DNA of 64,000 nt from Sporomusa termitida (lineage in GTDB: Bacteria > Bacillota > Negativicutes > Sporomusales > Sporomusaceae): NCBI RefSeq assembly GCF_007641255.1, contig NZ_CP036259.1, forward strand, positions 5,024,501 to 5,088,500. The letters are read 5' to 3'. Numbering within the stretch: the first letter of the stretch is position 1; each line of letters begins with the position of its first letter. Positions 8,033 through 16,110 of the stretch are shown in pieces. The position numbers were made by a program, and so were the translations under genes. The notes beneath the pieces were generated by a model. The model did no database searches, was not told the DNA's origin, and was given only the letters and a program-made list of their open reading frames with translations.

Positions 8033-8818
8033 CTAAACGATCTTGGCATCAGACAGTTTTTGAATTAACTGCGCTGCCGCCGCCCGGGCGGTATCTGCCT
8101 GAATGATTTCCCCCTGGGTACGCTGTTTGGGGGTAAAGATTTTACGTACCTGGGTAGGTGAGCCTTTGAGACCAATTTTCTCGACTTCTACCGATACATC
8201 GTTTACCGTCCAGACAGGGATTTCCCGGCGGTTGGCTTTCATTGTGCCCTTAACAGTGGGGGTGCGGGGGTCGTTAATTGATTTGACTACCGTCAGCATA
8301 ACCGGTGTAGAGACTTCAATCACTTCATACCCTTCCTCCTGTTCCCGCTCTACCCGGAGCTTGTTGCCGTCGGCTTCAATCTTAGACACATAGGTGACCT
8401 GCGGAATGGCAAGATGCTCGGCAATCTCGGGGCCTACCTGGGCGGTGTCGCCGTCAATGGCCTGTTTGCCGCAGAGGATGATGTCGATATTGCCTATTTT
8501 TTTGATTCCGGCAGCCAGTGTATGGCTGGTCGCCAGCGTATCGGCACCGCCAAAGGCCCGGTCACTCAGCAAGACCGCGTCATCAGCACCCATCGCCAGG
8601 CATTCCTTCAGGGCGTCCTTGGCCTGCGGCGGGCCCATGGTAATGACGGTAACTTTGCCGCCATGTTTCTCTTTAAGCTGCAAAGCAGCCTCCAGGGCAT
8701 TTTTATCGAAGGGATTGACAATGCTGGGCACGCCCTGGCGGATTAATGTATTGGTAACAGGGTCAATTTTTACTTCGGTGGTATCAGGCACTTGTTTTAC
8801 GCAAACTACTATTTCCAT
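8033..8818 (-). CDS. etfB: Electron transfer flavoprotein beta subunit
   Basis: A 261-residue EtfB. The N terminus (MEIVVCVKQVPDTTEVKID) is typical, as are NPFDKNALEAAL and the nucleotide loop GKQAIDGDTAQVGPEIAEHL at about 128-148. In bifurcating Etf this subunit binds the second FAD and contacts NADH. It lies between the acyl-CoA dehydrogenase gene and etfA in the same operon, and forms the heterodimer with the ferredoxin-fused EtfA. ATG 8818 has AAGGT close by and AGGAGG further upstream. Confidence 0.95.
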   Translation of the reverse strand: MEIVVCVKQVPDTTEVKIDPVTNTLIRQGVPSIVNPFDKNALEAALQLKEKHGGKVTVITMGPPQAKDALKECLAMGADDAVLLSDRAFGGADTLATSHTLAAGIKKIGNIDIILCGKQAIDGDTAQVGPEIAEHLAIPQVTYVSKIEADGNKLRVEREQEEGYEVIEVSTPVMLTVVKSINDPRTPTVKGTMKANRREIPVWTVNDVSVEVEKIGLKGSPTQVRKIFTPKQRTQGEIIQADTARAAAAQLIQKLSDAKIV

Positions 8819-8929
8819 CAGACCTTACATCCTCCTGTTTAAAAGTGGCAGTGGTTAATTTGAGGGTTGCCGGGAGAGGCGGCTGATAATTGCCTGCTCC
8901 CCCGGCTGACAAGTGTTATAGCCGGTAAA

Positions 8930-10069
8930 TTACCGCAATATCGCGCTGGAAATAACTATGCGCTGCACCTGGTTTGTTCCTTCATAAATCTGGGTAATTT
9001 TGGCATTGCGCATGAGGCGCTCAACCGGATACTCACGACTGTAACCATAACCGCCAAATATTTGTACAGCATCGGTGGTTACGGCCATGGCCGCATCGGA
9101 TGCATACAGCTTGGCCATAGCCGCTTCTTTGGCATAGGGCAGGCCTTTATCTTTCAGGTAGGCGGCCCGGTAGACCAGCAGGCGGGCCGCGTCAACCTTA
9201 GTAGCCATGTCGGCCAGCATAAAGGCAATTGCCTGGTTGCTGGCGATTGGTTTGCCAAATTGTACCCGTTCCTTGGAATACTTTACCGCATGGTCAAGCG
9301 CTGCCTGGGCCAGGCCGAGGGCCTGGGCCGCGACCCCGATGCGCCCGCCATCCAGGGTAGCCATGGCAATTTTAAAGCCGTCGCCTTCTTTGCCGAGCAG
9401 ATTGGCCTTCGGTACTTTGACATCCTGAAAGACGAGTTCCATGGTCATGGAGGTGTGGATCCCCATTTTGTGCTCTTTTTTACCAAATGTGAAGCCAGGC
9501 ATGCCTTTTTCAAGAATGAAAGCAGAAATTCCTTTTACCCCTTTGCTTTTGTCAGTCATGGCAAATACAACATAGGTTTCTGCTTCGCCGGCGTTGGTAA
9601 TGAAAATTTTGCTGCCGTTCAGCACATAGTTGTCTCCCTCTAAGACAGCAATGGTTTGCTGGGCGGCGGCGTCAGTACCGGCGTTGGGTTCAGTCAAACC
9701 AAAGGCGCCCAGTTTTGTGCCTTCCAGCAGGGGGGCGAGATACTTTTGTTTTTGCTCTTCGCTGCCAAAGGCATAAATCGGCCAGGCACACAACGATACG
9801 GTCGCGGAGAGGGTGATGCCAATGCCGTCGTCCACCCGGGACAGTTCCTCTACGGCCAGAATGTAGCTGAGCACATCGCCGTCGGCGCCGCCGAACTGTT
9901 CGGGGAAGCAAATACCTGTTAACCCCATCTCACCCAGGGCATCATACAGCTCGCGCGAAAAAATCGCTGCTTCATCGCGTTCGGCAACACTTGGGGCAAC
10001 CTGCTTCTCAGCAAATTCCCGCACCAGTTTTTGTGTCATTTTTTGATCTTCGGTAAGTTCAAAAATCAT
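8930..10069 (-). CDS. bcd: Short-chain acyl-CoA (butyryl-CoA) dehydrogenase
   Basis: A 379-residue FAD-dependent acyl-CoA dehydrogenase. FGLTEPNAGTDAA and ITNAG are FAD contacts, and the catalytic Glu lies in IYEGTNQVQR near the C terminus, as in short-chain enzymes. It reduces crotonyl-CoA to butyryl-CoA with electrons from EtfAB. A frame open from 10192 would add 41 residues, but AAGGAGGT lies 7 nt upstream of ATG 10069 and MIFELTEDQKM is the standard N terminus. The gene lies between the thiolase gene and etfB; a perfect 11-bp hairpin stands in the gap before it. Confidence 0.92.
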   Translation of the reverse strand: MIFELTEDQKMTQKLVREFAEKQVAPSVAERDEAAIFSRELYDALGEMGLTGICFPEQFGGADGDVLSYILAVEELSRVDDGIGITLSATVSLCAWPIYAFGSEEQKQKYLAPLLEGTKLGAFGLTEPNAGTDAAAQQTIAVLEGDNYVLNGSKIFITNAGEAETYVVFAMTDKSKGVKGISAFILEKGMPGFTFGKKEHKMGIHTSMTMELVFQDVKVPKANLLGKEGDGFKIAMATLDGGRIGVAAQALGLAQAALDHAVKYSKERVQFGKPIASNQAIAFMLADMATKVDAARLLVYRAAYLKDKGLPYAKEAAMAKLYASDAAMAVTTDAVQIFGGYGYSREYPVERLMRNAKITQIYEGTNQVQRIVISSAILR

Positions 10070-10098
10070 AGTATAGACCTCCTTGTAAATTATATATA

Positions 10099-10128
10099 CC
10101 ACCTCCCTTGTGGTTAAAAGGGAGGTGG
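10099..10128 (-). other. Intercistronic hairpin between thiolase and bcd
   Basis: CCACCTCCCTT (10099-10109) and AAGGGAGGTGG (10118-10128) form an 11-bp stem with an 8-nt loop in the 74-nt gap. No T-tract follows in the direction of transcription, so it is more likely an mRNA processing or stability element than a terminator. Confidence 0.5.
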
Positions 10129-10143
10129 CGCTAACCAATGGAA

Positions 10144-11325
10144 CTAAATGCGTTCGACGATGGTAGCAACGCCTTGGCCGCCGCCGATGCACAGGGTAGC
10201 CAGGCCGACTTTGGCCTCTCTGGCTTGCAGGGAATGCAGCAGGGTAACTAGTATCCTGGCGCCGCTGGCCCCGATCGGATGACCAAGGGCAATGGCGCCG
10301 CCATTGACATTTACCTTGTCTTTCGTGAAGCCAAGTTCTTTACCTACGGCAAGAAACTGGGCGGCAAAAGCCTCATTAGCTTCAATTAATTCGACGTCGT
10401 TGATGCTAAGCCCTGCTTTTGTCAGTGCCTTGCGGGTTGCCGGCACCGGCCCCATACCCATGAGGGCAGGGTCAACACCGCCGGAGGCGAAGGACCGGAT
10501 GCGGGCCAGTGGTTTCAGGCCCAGTTCGCCGGCCTTGTCGGCAGACATAAGGACAAGGGCGGCAGCGCCGTCATTAATACCTGAGGCGTTACCGGCAGTA
10601 ACTGCACCGTCTTTTTTAAAGGCCGGTTTTAAACCGCAGAGCGATTGGGCGGTTGTGCCGGCTTTGGGATATTCGTCAGTGTCAAAAATAGTATCGCCTT
10701 TGCGGCCTTTGATCACAACCGGGCATATTTCCGCTTTGAAAGCGCCGGCTTCAATGGCGGTGAGGGCTTTGGCCTGAGACTCATGGGCAAGCTGGTCCTG
10801 TTCCTCGCGGCTGATATTGTATTGGGAGGATACATTTTCGGCCGTGATTCCCATATGGTAATCGTTGAAGGCGCACCAAAGGCCATCGTGTATCATAACA
10901 TCGGTCAGCTTGCCATGACCCATGCGGTAGCCCCAGCGGGCTTTGCTGTCCAGAAGATAGGGCGCCTGGGACATGTTCTCCATGCCGCCGGCTACTACGA
11001 TATCCGCGTCGCCGGTCATGATCGCCTGGGCTGCCAGATTAACTGTTTTCAGGCCGGAACCGCAAACCTTATTCACGGTATAAGAAGGAACCGTTACCGG
11101 CAGACCGGCTTTTATGGCTGCCTGGCGGGCTGGATTTTGTCCCAGGCCGGCCTGCAGCACATTGCCGAAGATGACTTCGTCCACAGCCTCTTTATTAATG
11201 CCGGCTTTCTCGATCGCCGCCTTAATAATTAAAGCGCCAAGGTCTGTTGCGGCTACGGAAGCCAGGGAGCCGTTAAAATTACCAATGGCCGTACGCATTG
11301 CGCTGACGATTACTACTTCTTGCAT
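10144..11325 (-). CDS. Acetyl-CoA acetyltransferase (thiolase)
   Basis: A 393-residue biosynthetic-type thiolase. The nucleophile is Cys88 in [36 protein letters not shown] (His about 350) and the second catalytic Cys in TLCIGGGQG complete the active site. It condenses two acetyl-CoA to acetoacetyl-CoA or cleaves the latter. ATG 11325 is preferred to ATG 11337 because AAAGGATGG stands 8 nt before it and MQEVVIVSA is the usual N terminus. It is the second gene of the operon, after the CoA-transferase, and would release acetyl-CoA from acetoacetyl-CoA during 3-hydroxybutyrate oxidation. Confidence 0.93.
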   Translation of the reverse strand: MQEVVIVSAMRTAIGNFNGSLASVAATDLGALIIKAAIEKAGINKEAVDEVIFGNVLQAGLGQNPARQAAIKAGLPVTVPSYTVNKVCGSGLKTVNLAAQAIMTGDADIVVAGGMENMSQAPYLLDSKARWGYRMGHGKLTDVMIHDGLWCAFNDYHMGITAENVSSQYNISREEQDQLAHESQAKALTAIEAGAFKAEICPVVIKGRKGDTIFDTDEYPKAGTTAQSLCGLKPAFKKDGAVTAGNASGINDGAAALVLMSADKAGELGLKPLARIRSFASGGVDPALMGMGPVPATRKALTKAGLSINDVELIEANEAFAAQFLAVGKELGFTKDKVNVNGGAIALGHPIGASGARILVTLLHSLQAREAKVGLATLCIGGGQGVATIVERI

Positions 11326-11363
11326 TGAGTGCACCATCCTTTAGTGAGTATTAGTTGTATTGA

Positions 11364-12917
11364 TTACTGCTTATCCAGGCCCATGGGCGTTGCGCAGAAG
11401 ATACGTTCGTCCATGAGTTTCAGGTCAGGGGCGATAATTGGCTTGAACTCCATCTGGGCCAGAATATCTTTTTCCAGATCGACGCCAGGGGCTATTTCAA
11501 TAAGGGTCATACCAGCGGGAGTCAGCTCAAAAACGGCTCTCTCGGTGATATACATGACTGGTTGTTGTACCTTTTGGGCATAGTGACCGCTGAAGGTAAT
11601 CTGTTCCACCTGCCCGATAAACTTTTTGGCTTTGCCCTCATTCAGGATAGACAGTTTGCCATCGGCAACCTGGACTTTGAGGCCGCCGGCGGTAAAGGTG
11701 CCGCAGAAGAAGACCCGTTTAGCATTCTGGGTAATGTTGATAAACCCGCCGCAGCCTGACACCCGGCCTTTGAATTTACTGACATTGATATTGCCTTGTT
11801 TATCAGTTTCAGCCAGTCCCAGGAAGGCGAGATCAAGGCCGCCGCCGTCATAAAAGTCGAATTGATAAGGCTGGTCCAGAATGGCCTCGGCATTGGTAGC
11901 TGCACCAAAACTCTGGCCGCCGGCCGGTACGCCGCCGACAGGTCCGGCTTCGACCGTCAGGGTCAAGGTATCGCCGATCCCTTCCTCGTTGGCTACCAGC
12001 GCCACTCCCTCCGGCACGCCGATCCCAAGGTTTACTTTGGCATCAGGAATTAATTCCTGCGCGGCCCGTCTGGCGATTACTTTCCGCTCATCCAGCGGCA
12101 GGGGCGCAATGGCTGAGAGGGAGACGCGGATCTCGCCCGAATAGGCGGGGTTATATTGCTCCCCGAAGGTTTGCATATGCAAGGCCGGTGATTCGGCAAC
12201 CACAAGATAGTCAACGCTGATACCGGGAATTTTAACATTCATAGGCTTAAGACTACCGTTGGCCACAAGCCGCTCAACCTGGACAATGACAATGCCGCCG
12301 GCACTCTTAACCGCCTGCGCAATCGATAACTGCTCTAAGGAAACCGCTTCATGTTCAATGGTAATGTTGCCACGCTCATCGGCACTGGTGCCGCGCAGGA
12401 GTGCCACATCAACCGGGAAAGGCTTATACCATAGCCATTCCTCGCCGCCCAGTTCGATGACTTCAACCAGATCTTCGCTGGTGATACTATTGATTTTGCC
12501 GCCATCAACCCGGGGATCGACAAATGTATTAAGGCCAACCTTGGTGATAACTCCAGGCTTCCGGCCGGCTAAATTACGAAACCAATGGGTCAGCGTTCCC
12601 TGGGGGAAGTTATAGGCTTCTATTTTATTCTCAACCGCCAGTTTGCCCAGTTTCGGGGCCAGATTCCAATGCCCGCCGACTGCTCTTTTCACCATGCCTT
12701 CTAACCCGAAATGATTCAGACCGCGGTCTTTGCCGTCGCCCTGACCGGCACAGTAAATTAAGGTTAAGTTTCTCGGCGCTCCTTCGCTGACGAATCGTTC
12801 TTCCAGTGCGGCTGTCAACGCTTCCGGATGACCATTGCCGACAAAACCGCTGGTTGCAACAGTTTGGCCGTTTTGTACAAGTTTGGCGGCGTGCTGTGCA
12901 CTGATTACTTTTGCCAA
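11364..12917 (-). CDS. Acetate/propionate-type CoA-transferase (family I)
   Basis: A protein of about 517 residues with the alpha and beta halves of a family I CoA-transferase fused. The catalytic Glu is about residue 323 in [23 protein letters not shown] and [12 protein letters not shown] are family motifs (YdiF/Pct type). It moves CoA between short-chain acids such as acetate, butyrate and 3-hydroxybutyrate. The longest frame starts at GTG 12926, only 1 nt from AAGGAG. A TTG at 12917 lies 10 nt from it and gives [13 protein letters not shown], the normal N terminus, so it is preferred. It is the first gene of the seven-gene operon and lies just behind a sigma-54 promoter. Confidence 0.9.
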   Translation of the reverse strand: MAKVISAQHAAKLVQNGQTVATSGFVGNGHPEALTAALEERFVSEGAPRNLTLIYCAGQGDGKDRGLNHFGLEGMVKRAVGGHWNLAPKLGKLAVENKIEAYNFPQGTLTHWFRNLAGRKPGVITKVGLNTFVDPRVDGGKINSITSEDLVEVIELGGEEWLWYKPFPVDVALLRGTSADERGNITIEHEAVSLEQLSIAQAVKSAGGIVIVQVERLVANGSLKPMNVKIPGISVDYLVVAESPALHMQTFGEQYNPAYSGEIRVSLSAIAPLPLDERKVIARRAAQELIPDAKVNLGIGVPEGVALVANEEGIGDTLTLTVEAGPVGGVPAGGQSFGAATNAEAILDQPYQFDFYDGGGLDLAFLGLAETDKQGNINVSKFKGRVSGCGGFINITQNAKRVFFCGTFTAGGLKVQVADGKLSILNEGKAKKFIGQVEQITFSGHYAQKVQQPVMYITERAVFELTPAGMTLIEIAPGVDLEKDILAQMEFKPIIAPDLKLMDERIFCATPMGLDKQ

Positions 12918-12958
12918 TATGCCCACTCTCCTTGTGAATATCTCTGAAAATTTTTAAT

Positions 12959-12974
12959 GCAAGGACCATGCCAA
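12959..12974 (-). promoter_or_regulatory. Sigma-54 (-24/-12) promoter of the CoA-transferase operon
   Basis: On the minus strand TTGGCATGGTCCTTGC places GG and GC exactly 10 nt apart, matching TTGGCAC-N4-TTGC. The predicted start point (about 12947) is some 30 nt upstream of the TTG start codon. Confidence 0.85.
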
Positions 12975-13165
12975 TAGCTCGGGGGTTAGTTTCGCTGCAA
13001 GCAGGATAGTTTTTTGGGTAGGCTGTGAGCAAGCACCGATACGGTGTTGCTGCTGCCGGGACCCACCAGCGGGCTGCACATATTTTTGCCGGCCGCCAGC
13101 GGGAACCGGCCGCCTTACGCACCGGGCGAGGTTGGTTCTCGCTAGTATGTGTGTATTCTTCTAAA

Positions 13166-13195
13166 CACATATGTCTAAATTATTAGACATATGTG
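13166..13195. promoter_or_regulatory. Dyad, candidate upstream activator site
   Basis: Perfect 13-bp arms (CACATATGTCTAA and TTAGACATATGTG) with a 4-nt centre lie about 230 nt upstream of the predicted start of the CoA-transferase operon. This is where a sigma-54 activator would bind. It is not followed by a T-tract in either direction. Confidence 0.55.
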
Positions 13196-13279
13196 CTGGC
13201 TGCCGGGAGACGATATACTGGTGTTAATAGAAAACCTGTGTTGTTGTCAACACAGGTTATTTGACTTACAATGAACCAA

Positions 13280-14680
13280 TTACAGGATGCCGGTCATGGC
13301 GTGAATGAAAATAATTACAAATACCATAAGGGTTTTAAGGACGGTCAGGACAAAAATATCACCGTAAGAGTCTTTATGAGTTAGCCCGCAGACGGCCAGC
13401 AGGGTAATAACGGCACCGTTGTGGGGCAGTGTGTCCATGCCGCCTGAGGCCATAGAGGCTACCCGGTGCAATATTTCCGGCGACATGCCAATGGAGTTGG
13501 CCCAGGCCAGCCAGTCTTTGGCCATCAGATCTAAAGCAATAGACATACCGCCTGAGGCCGAACCGGTAACCCCGGCGAGAATATTGACTGTTACCGCTTC
13601 CGATACCAGGGGCGATCCGCCCACTTTAATGCTCATCAACGCACTGGAGATGGATTTGAAGCCTGTAAGGGAAGCGATAACGTTGCCATAGCCTACTTCC
13701 GAGGCAGTATTCATGATTGCCAGGAGTGAGCCAATGGCACCGGCATTGAGAGATTTGGCCAGCATACCGGTCGAACCAAGGTTTTTATAACCTAACACGA
13801 CAGCCAGGCCAATCCCGGTAACCAGGGCAATAATCAAAGACCAGATGCTGATAACATTGCTGACAGCGGCTGCGGTCAGCGGCAGGTTCATAGCTTTAAA
13901 CGGCTCGAGAATTGCCGGATCCCAGGTGAACATGCGGGTCATGGTGAAATTAACGATAAGGACGGCGAGTAGTGGCAGAATAGATACCTGCCAGGACGGG
14001 AGAGCGGTTGTGTTTTTAATTTCCGGCTCATTGACGGTATGATTACCATAACCTTCACCGGCCGCGGCCGCGCTCCGCCGGCGGTACTCCAGCCATAAAA
14101 TACCTAAGGATAAAATAGCTGTGCCGCCTATAAGCCCCAGTATGGGCGCTGCATAAATATTGGTACCAAAAAAGTTTGTGGGAATCAGGTTCTGTATTTG
14201 GGGGGTGCCGGGAATACAGTCCATAGTGGCAGTAAATGCGCCGAGGGCAATCGTTGCCGGCAGCAGTCTTTTGGGGATCTCGGCTTCTTTAAATAATGCC
14301 GAGGCAAAAGGATAGATGGCAAACACAACAACAAACAGGCTTACGCCGCCATAGGTAAGTACGCACCCGGCCAGAACAATCGATAAAATGGCGCGGTCTT
14401 TGCCTAAGCTTTTAATGATGGCATGGGCAATCCCTTTGGCCAGGCCGGTGTCTTCCATCAGCTTTCCGAAAACCGCACCAAGTAAGAATACCGGAAAAAA
14501 TGACTTAATATACGTAACCGCTTTGGCCATAAACAGCTCGGTATAGGCGGGCATGAGGGAGAGCCCCGACATTGAGGCGGCCAGTAAAGCAAATACCGGC
14601 GCGAATAAAATTACTGAAAAACCACGGTAGGCAAAGAACATAAGCAAAAATAAACTAAGGAGAATTCCGATTACTTCCAT
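13280..14680 (-). CDS. GntP family permease, probable 3-hydroxybutyrate/short-chain hydroxy acid transporter
   Basis: A 466-residue membrane protein with about 12-14 hydrophobic segments starting at the N terminus (MEVIGILLSLFLLMFFAYRG). GCVLTYGGVSLFVVVFA, DCIPGTPQIQNLIPT and ASGGMDTLPHNGAVITLL are GntP-family signatures. Members import gluconate, other sugar acids or D-3-hydroxybutyrate by proton symport. The neighbouring CoA-transferase, SDR and thiolase genes favour 3-hydroxybutyrate, though this is inference. ATG 14680 has AGGAGGT 6 nt upstream. It has its own near-perfect sigma-54 promoter and diverges from the SDR gene. Confidence 0.85.
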   Translation of the reverse strand: MEVIGILLSLFLLMFFAYRGFSVILFAPVFALLAASMSGLSLMPAYTELFMAKAVTYIKSFFPVFLLGAVFGKLMEDTGLAKGIAHAIIKSLGKDRAILSIVLAGCVLTYGGVSLFVVVFAIYPFASALFKEAEIPKRLLPATIALGAFTATMDCIPGTPQIQNLIPTNFFGTNIYAAPILGLIGGTAILSLGILWLEYRRRSAAAAGEGYGNHTVNEPEIKNTTALPSWQVSILPLLAVLIVNFTMTRMFTWDPAILEPFKAMNLPLTAAAVSNVISIWSLIIALVTGIGLAVVLGYKNLGSTGMLAKSLNAGAIGSLLAIMNTASEVGYGNVIASLTGFKSISSALMSIKVGGSPLVSEAVTVNILAGVTGSASGGMSIALDLMAKDWLAWANSIGMSPEILHRVASMASGGMDTLPHNGAVITLLAVCGLTHKDSYGDIFVLTVLKTLMVFVIIFIHAMTGIL

Positions 14681-14784
14681 TTAAGTACCTCCTAAAGATA
14701 TAGTAGTAGCATGTTGGCCAAATCATCGTTGATTGCTGAGATAACCTCCTTCTTACATAGTGCGCAGTTCAGCTAGATTTATAA

Positions 14785-14800
14785 GCAAGTATCGTGCCAA
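14785..14800 (-). promoter_or_regulatory. Sigma-54 promoter of gntP
   Basis: The minus strand reads TTGGCACGATACTTGC followed by TT, matching the TTGGCACG-N4-TTGCT consensus throughout, with GG and GC 10 nt apart. The predicted start is near 14773, about 93 nt upstream of the ATG. Confidence 0.9.
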
Positions 14801-14892
14801 TAAATATTTCTTACGGTAATAGGCCAAAAATCATTATTTTCTGTCTTCTGACTGAGGATATGGCAGCAAAATGATAGGGAAGAGTGTTCATA

Positions 14893-14915
14893 TTCATAGA
14901 CAGTGTGTGTATGAA
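14893..14915. promoter_or_regulatory. Dyad, candidate activator site
   Basis: TTCATAGACA (14893-14902) and TGTGTATGAA (14906-14915) match as inverse repeats at 9 of 10 positions with a 3-nt centre. The site lies between the two divergent sigma-54 promoters, about 120 nt from each start, and shares TAGACA with the dyad at 13166-13195. Confidence 0.5.
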
Positions 14916-14963
14916 CTGCGACATATATACATAAATCTTTGGCTTACAGGTAGTTGTATTTTA

Positions 14964-14978
14964 TTGAGCAGCGCTCAA
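14964..14978. promoter_or_regulatory. Second dyad upstream of the SDR promoter
   Basis: TTGAGC-AGC-GCTCAA is a perfect 6-bp dyad about 65 nt upstream of the predicted SDR transcript start. It differs from the TAGACA-type dyads and might bind another factor. Confidence 0.35.
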
Positions 14979-15008
14979 GGTTGATCCGTAAATTTTGTCA
15001 CTGGGATA

Positions 15009-15024
15009 TTGGCATGGTTTTTGC
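15009..15024 (+). promoter_or_regulatory. Sigma-54 promoter of the SDR gene
   Basis: TTGGCATGGTTTTTGC, with GG at 15011-15012 and GC at 15023-15024, 10 nt apart. The first ten bases are identical to those of the CoA-transferase promoter. Confidence 0.87.
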
Positions 15025-15102
15025 ATCATACTTAAACTGAAGATTGCACCTGATGCAGTACTACTCTAACATTGTCTTTATTAACAGGGGAGGTATTTTT
15101 CG

Positions 15103-15843
15103 ATGAAGGGTTTGAAAAACAAGGTTGTAATTATTACTGGAGCTGCAGCCGGCATTGGCAAGGCAACGGCGCTGCGGTTTGCCGAAGAGGGCGCCAATAT
15201 CGTTATCGCTGATTTTGCTGACGGCTCGGCTGCTGTGCAGGAGGTGACGGCCAAAGGGGTACAGGCTGTCTACGCCCAGGTTAATGTTACTGATCCGGAA
15301 AGTGTTAAGGCTATGGTGGCCAAAGCAATAGAGGTTTTTGGCAAGGTGGATGTATTAATTAATAACGCCGGCATTACGAAAGATGCCATGATGAAAAAGA
15401 TGACAAAAGAGGCCTGGGATGCAGTCATCGATGTTAACCTGACCGGTGTATTTAACTGCACTTCGGCCGTGCTGCCCCATCTGCTTGCCCAGAAAGCCGG
15501 TGTAGTGCTTACGACCTCTTCTGTTGTCGGCCTGTACGGCAACCTTGGTCAAACCAATTACGCGGCTGCTAAGTGGGGGGTAATCGGCATGACTAAATCC
15601 TGGGCCAAGGAGATGGCCCGTCATGGTCTCCGGTTTAACTGCGTGGCGCCCGGATTTATTGCCACTGAAATGGTCAAGAAAATCCCTGAACAGGTGCTTA
15701 ACGAAAAAATATTGATTAAAGTCCCGGCCGGGCGGCTGGGGGAACCGGAAGAAATTGCCGCGGCCTTTGCTTTTCTCGCCTCTGATGATGCTAAGTTCAT
15801 CAATGGGGCAGTTCTTAGTGTTGACGGTGCCTGCACGCTGTAA
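15103..15843 (+). CDS. Short-chain dehydrogenase, FabG/PhaB-like 3-oxoacyl reductase
   Basis: A 246-residue classical SDR. TGAAAGIG (12-19) is the cofactor loop, NNAG lies at 87-90, and Ser140, Tyr153 and Lys157 (NYAAAK) are the catalytic set. Such enzymes interconvert acetoacetyl-CoA (or an ACP ester) and the (R)-3-hydroxy compound. In this setting it most likely oxidises (R)-3-hydroxybutyryl-CoA to acetoacetyl-CoA for the thiolase; oxidation of free 3-hydroxybutyrate is an alternative. GGGGAGGT stands 8 nt before the ATG. It is monocistronic, driven by a sigma-54 promoter and closed by a strong terminator. Confidence 0.85.
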   Translation: MKGLKNKVVIITGAAAGIGKATALRFAEEGANIVIADFADGSAAVQEVTAKGVQAVYAQVNVTDPESVKAMVAKAIEVFGKVDVLINNAGITKDAMMKKMTKEAWDAVIDVNLTGVFNCTSAVLPHLLAQKAGVVLTTSSVVGLYGNLGQTNYAAAKWGVIGMTKSWAKEMARHGLRFNCVAPGFIATEMVKKIPEQVLNEKILIKVPAGRLGEPEEIAAAFAFLASDDAKFINGAVLSVDGACTL

Positions 15844-15867
15844 CAGAGTATTTTGCTGGTTATTTAT

Positions 15868-15914
15868 AAAAATGATAACGCGGAGTCGGTGTACTCCGCG
15901 TTATCATTTTTTTC
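15868..15914 (+). terminator. Terminator after the SDR gene
   Basis: A 16-bp perfect stem (15871-15886 with 15893-15908) and a 6-nt loop, followed by seven T. Confidence 0.95.
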
Positions 15915-15932
15915 TGTCAGGAGCTTAGTGAA

Positions 15933-15961
15933 TTGACAGCTTTTCTTACCTTGGCTAATAT
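15933..15961 (+). promoter_or_regulatory. Sigma-A promoter of the activator gene
   Basis: TTGACA (15933-15938), 17-nt spacer, TAATAT (15956-15961). A second possible promoter, TAGACA (16011-16016) with TATAAT (16034-16039) and a 17-nt spacer, lies closer to the gene. Its -10 box is flanked by GTCAC and GTGAC (16025-16048), a possible autoregulatory operator. Confidence 0.7.
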
Positions 15962-16110
15962 ACTGCCGGTTTGATTTTTGACCTCTTTATGATGATGATG
16001 ACTTTTTTTGTAGACACTAACATAGTCACGTTTTATAATTGTTGTGACAGGCGAATTTTTATAGACTAAGTTATCTGTTTTTTTAGATATTATTTACAGG
16101 AGGTCCCGGA

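Larger units (their letters stand above)
12918..13279. other. Control region upstream of the CoA-transferase operon
   Basis: About 360 bp without a convincing gene. It holds the sigma-54 promoter at 12959-12974, a GC-rich stretch with short stems such as CACCG/CGGTG (13037-13049), and a strong dyad at 13166-13195 that may be the upstream activator site. The remaining bases up to the gntP stop show no further signal. Confidence 0.6.
14681..15102. other. Divergent control region between gntP and the SDR gene
   Basis: 422 bp carrying two back-to-back sigma-54 promoters (14785-14800 minus, 15009-15024 plus) and at least two dyads between them (14893-14915 and 14964-14978). No reading frame with a ribosome site was seen. 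Confidence 0.7.

Noticed and set aside
8867-9643. Open frame of 258 codons on the plus strand opposite bcd
   Set aside because: It is the complement of a clear acyl-CoA dehydrogenase gene and has no ribosome site or known domain.
12631-13170. Open frame of 179 codons on the minus strand overlapping the CoA-transferase start
   Set aside because: Its composition is Arg/Cys/Ser-rich without a domain, it runs out of frame over the N terminus of the CoA-transferase, and it covers the sigma-54 promoter.
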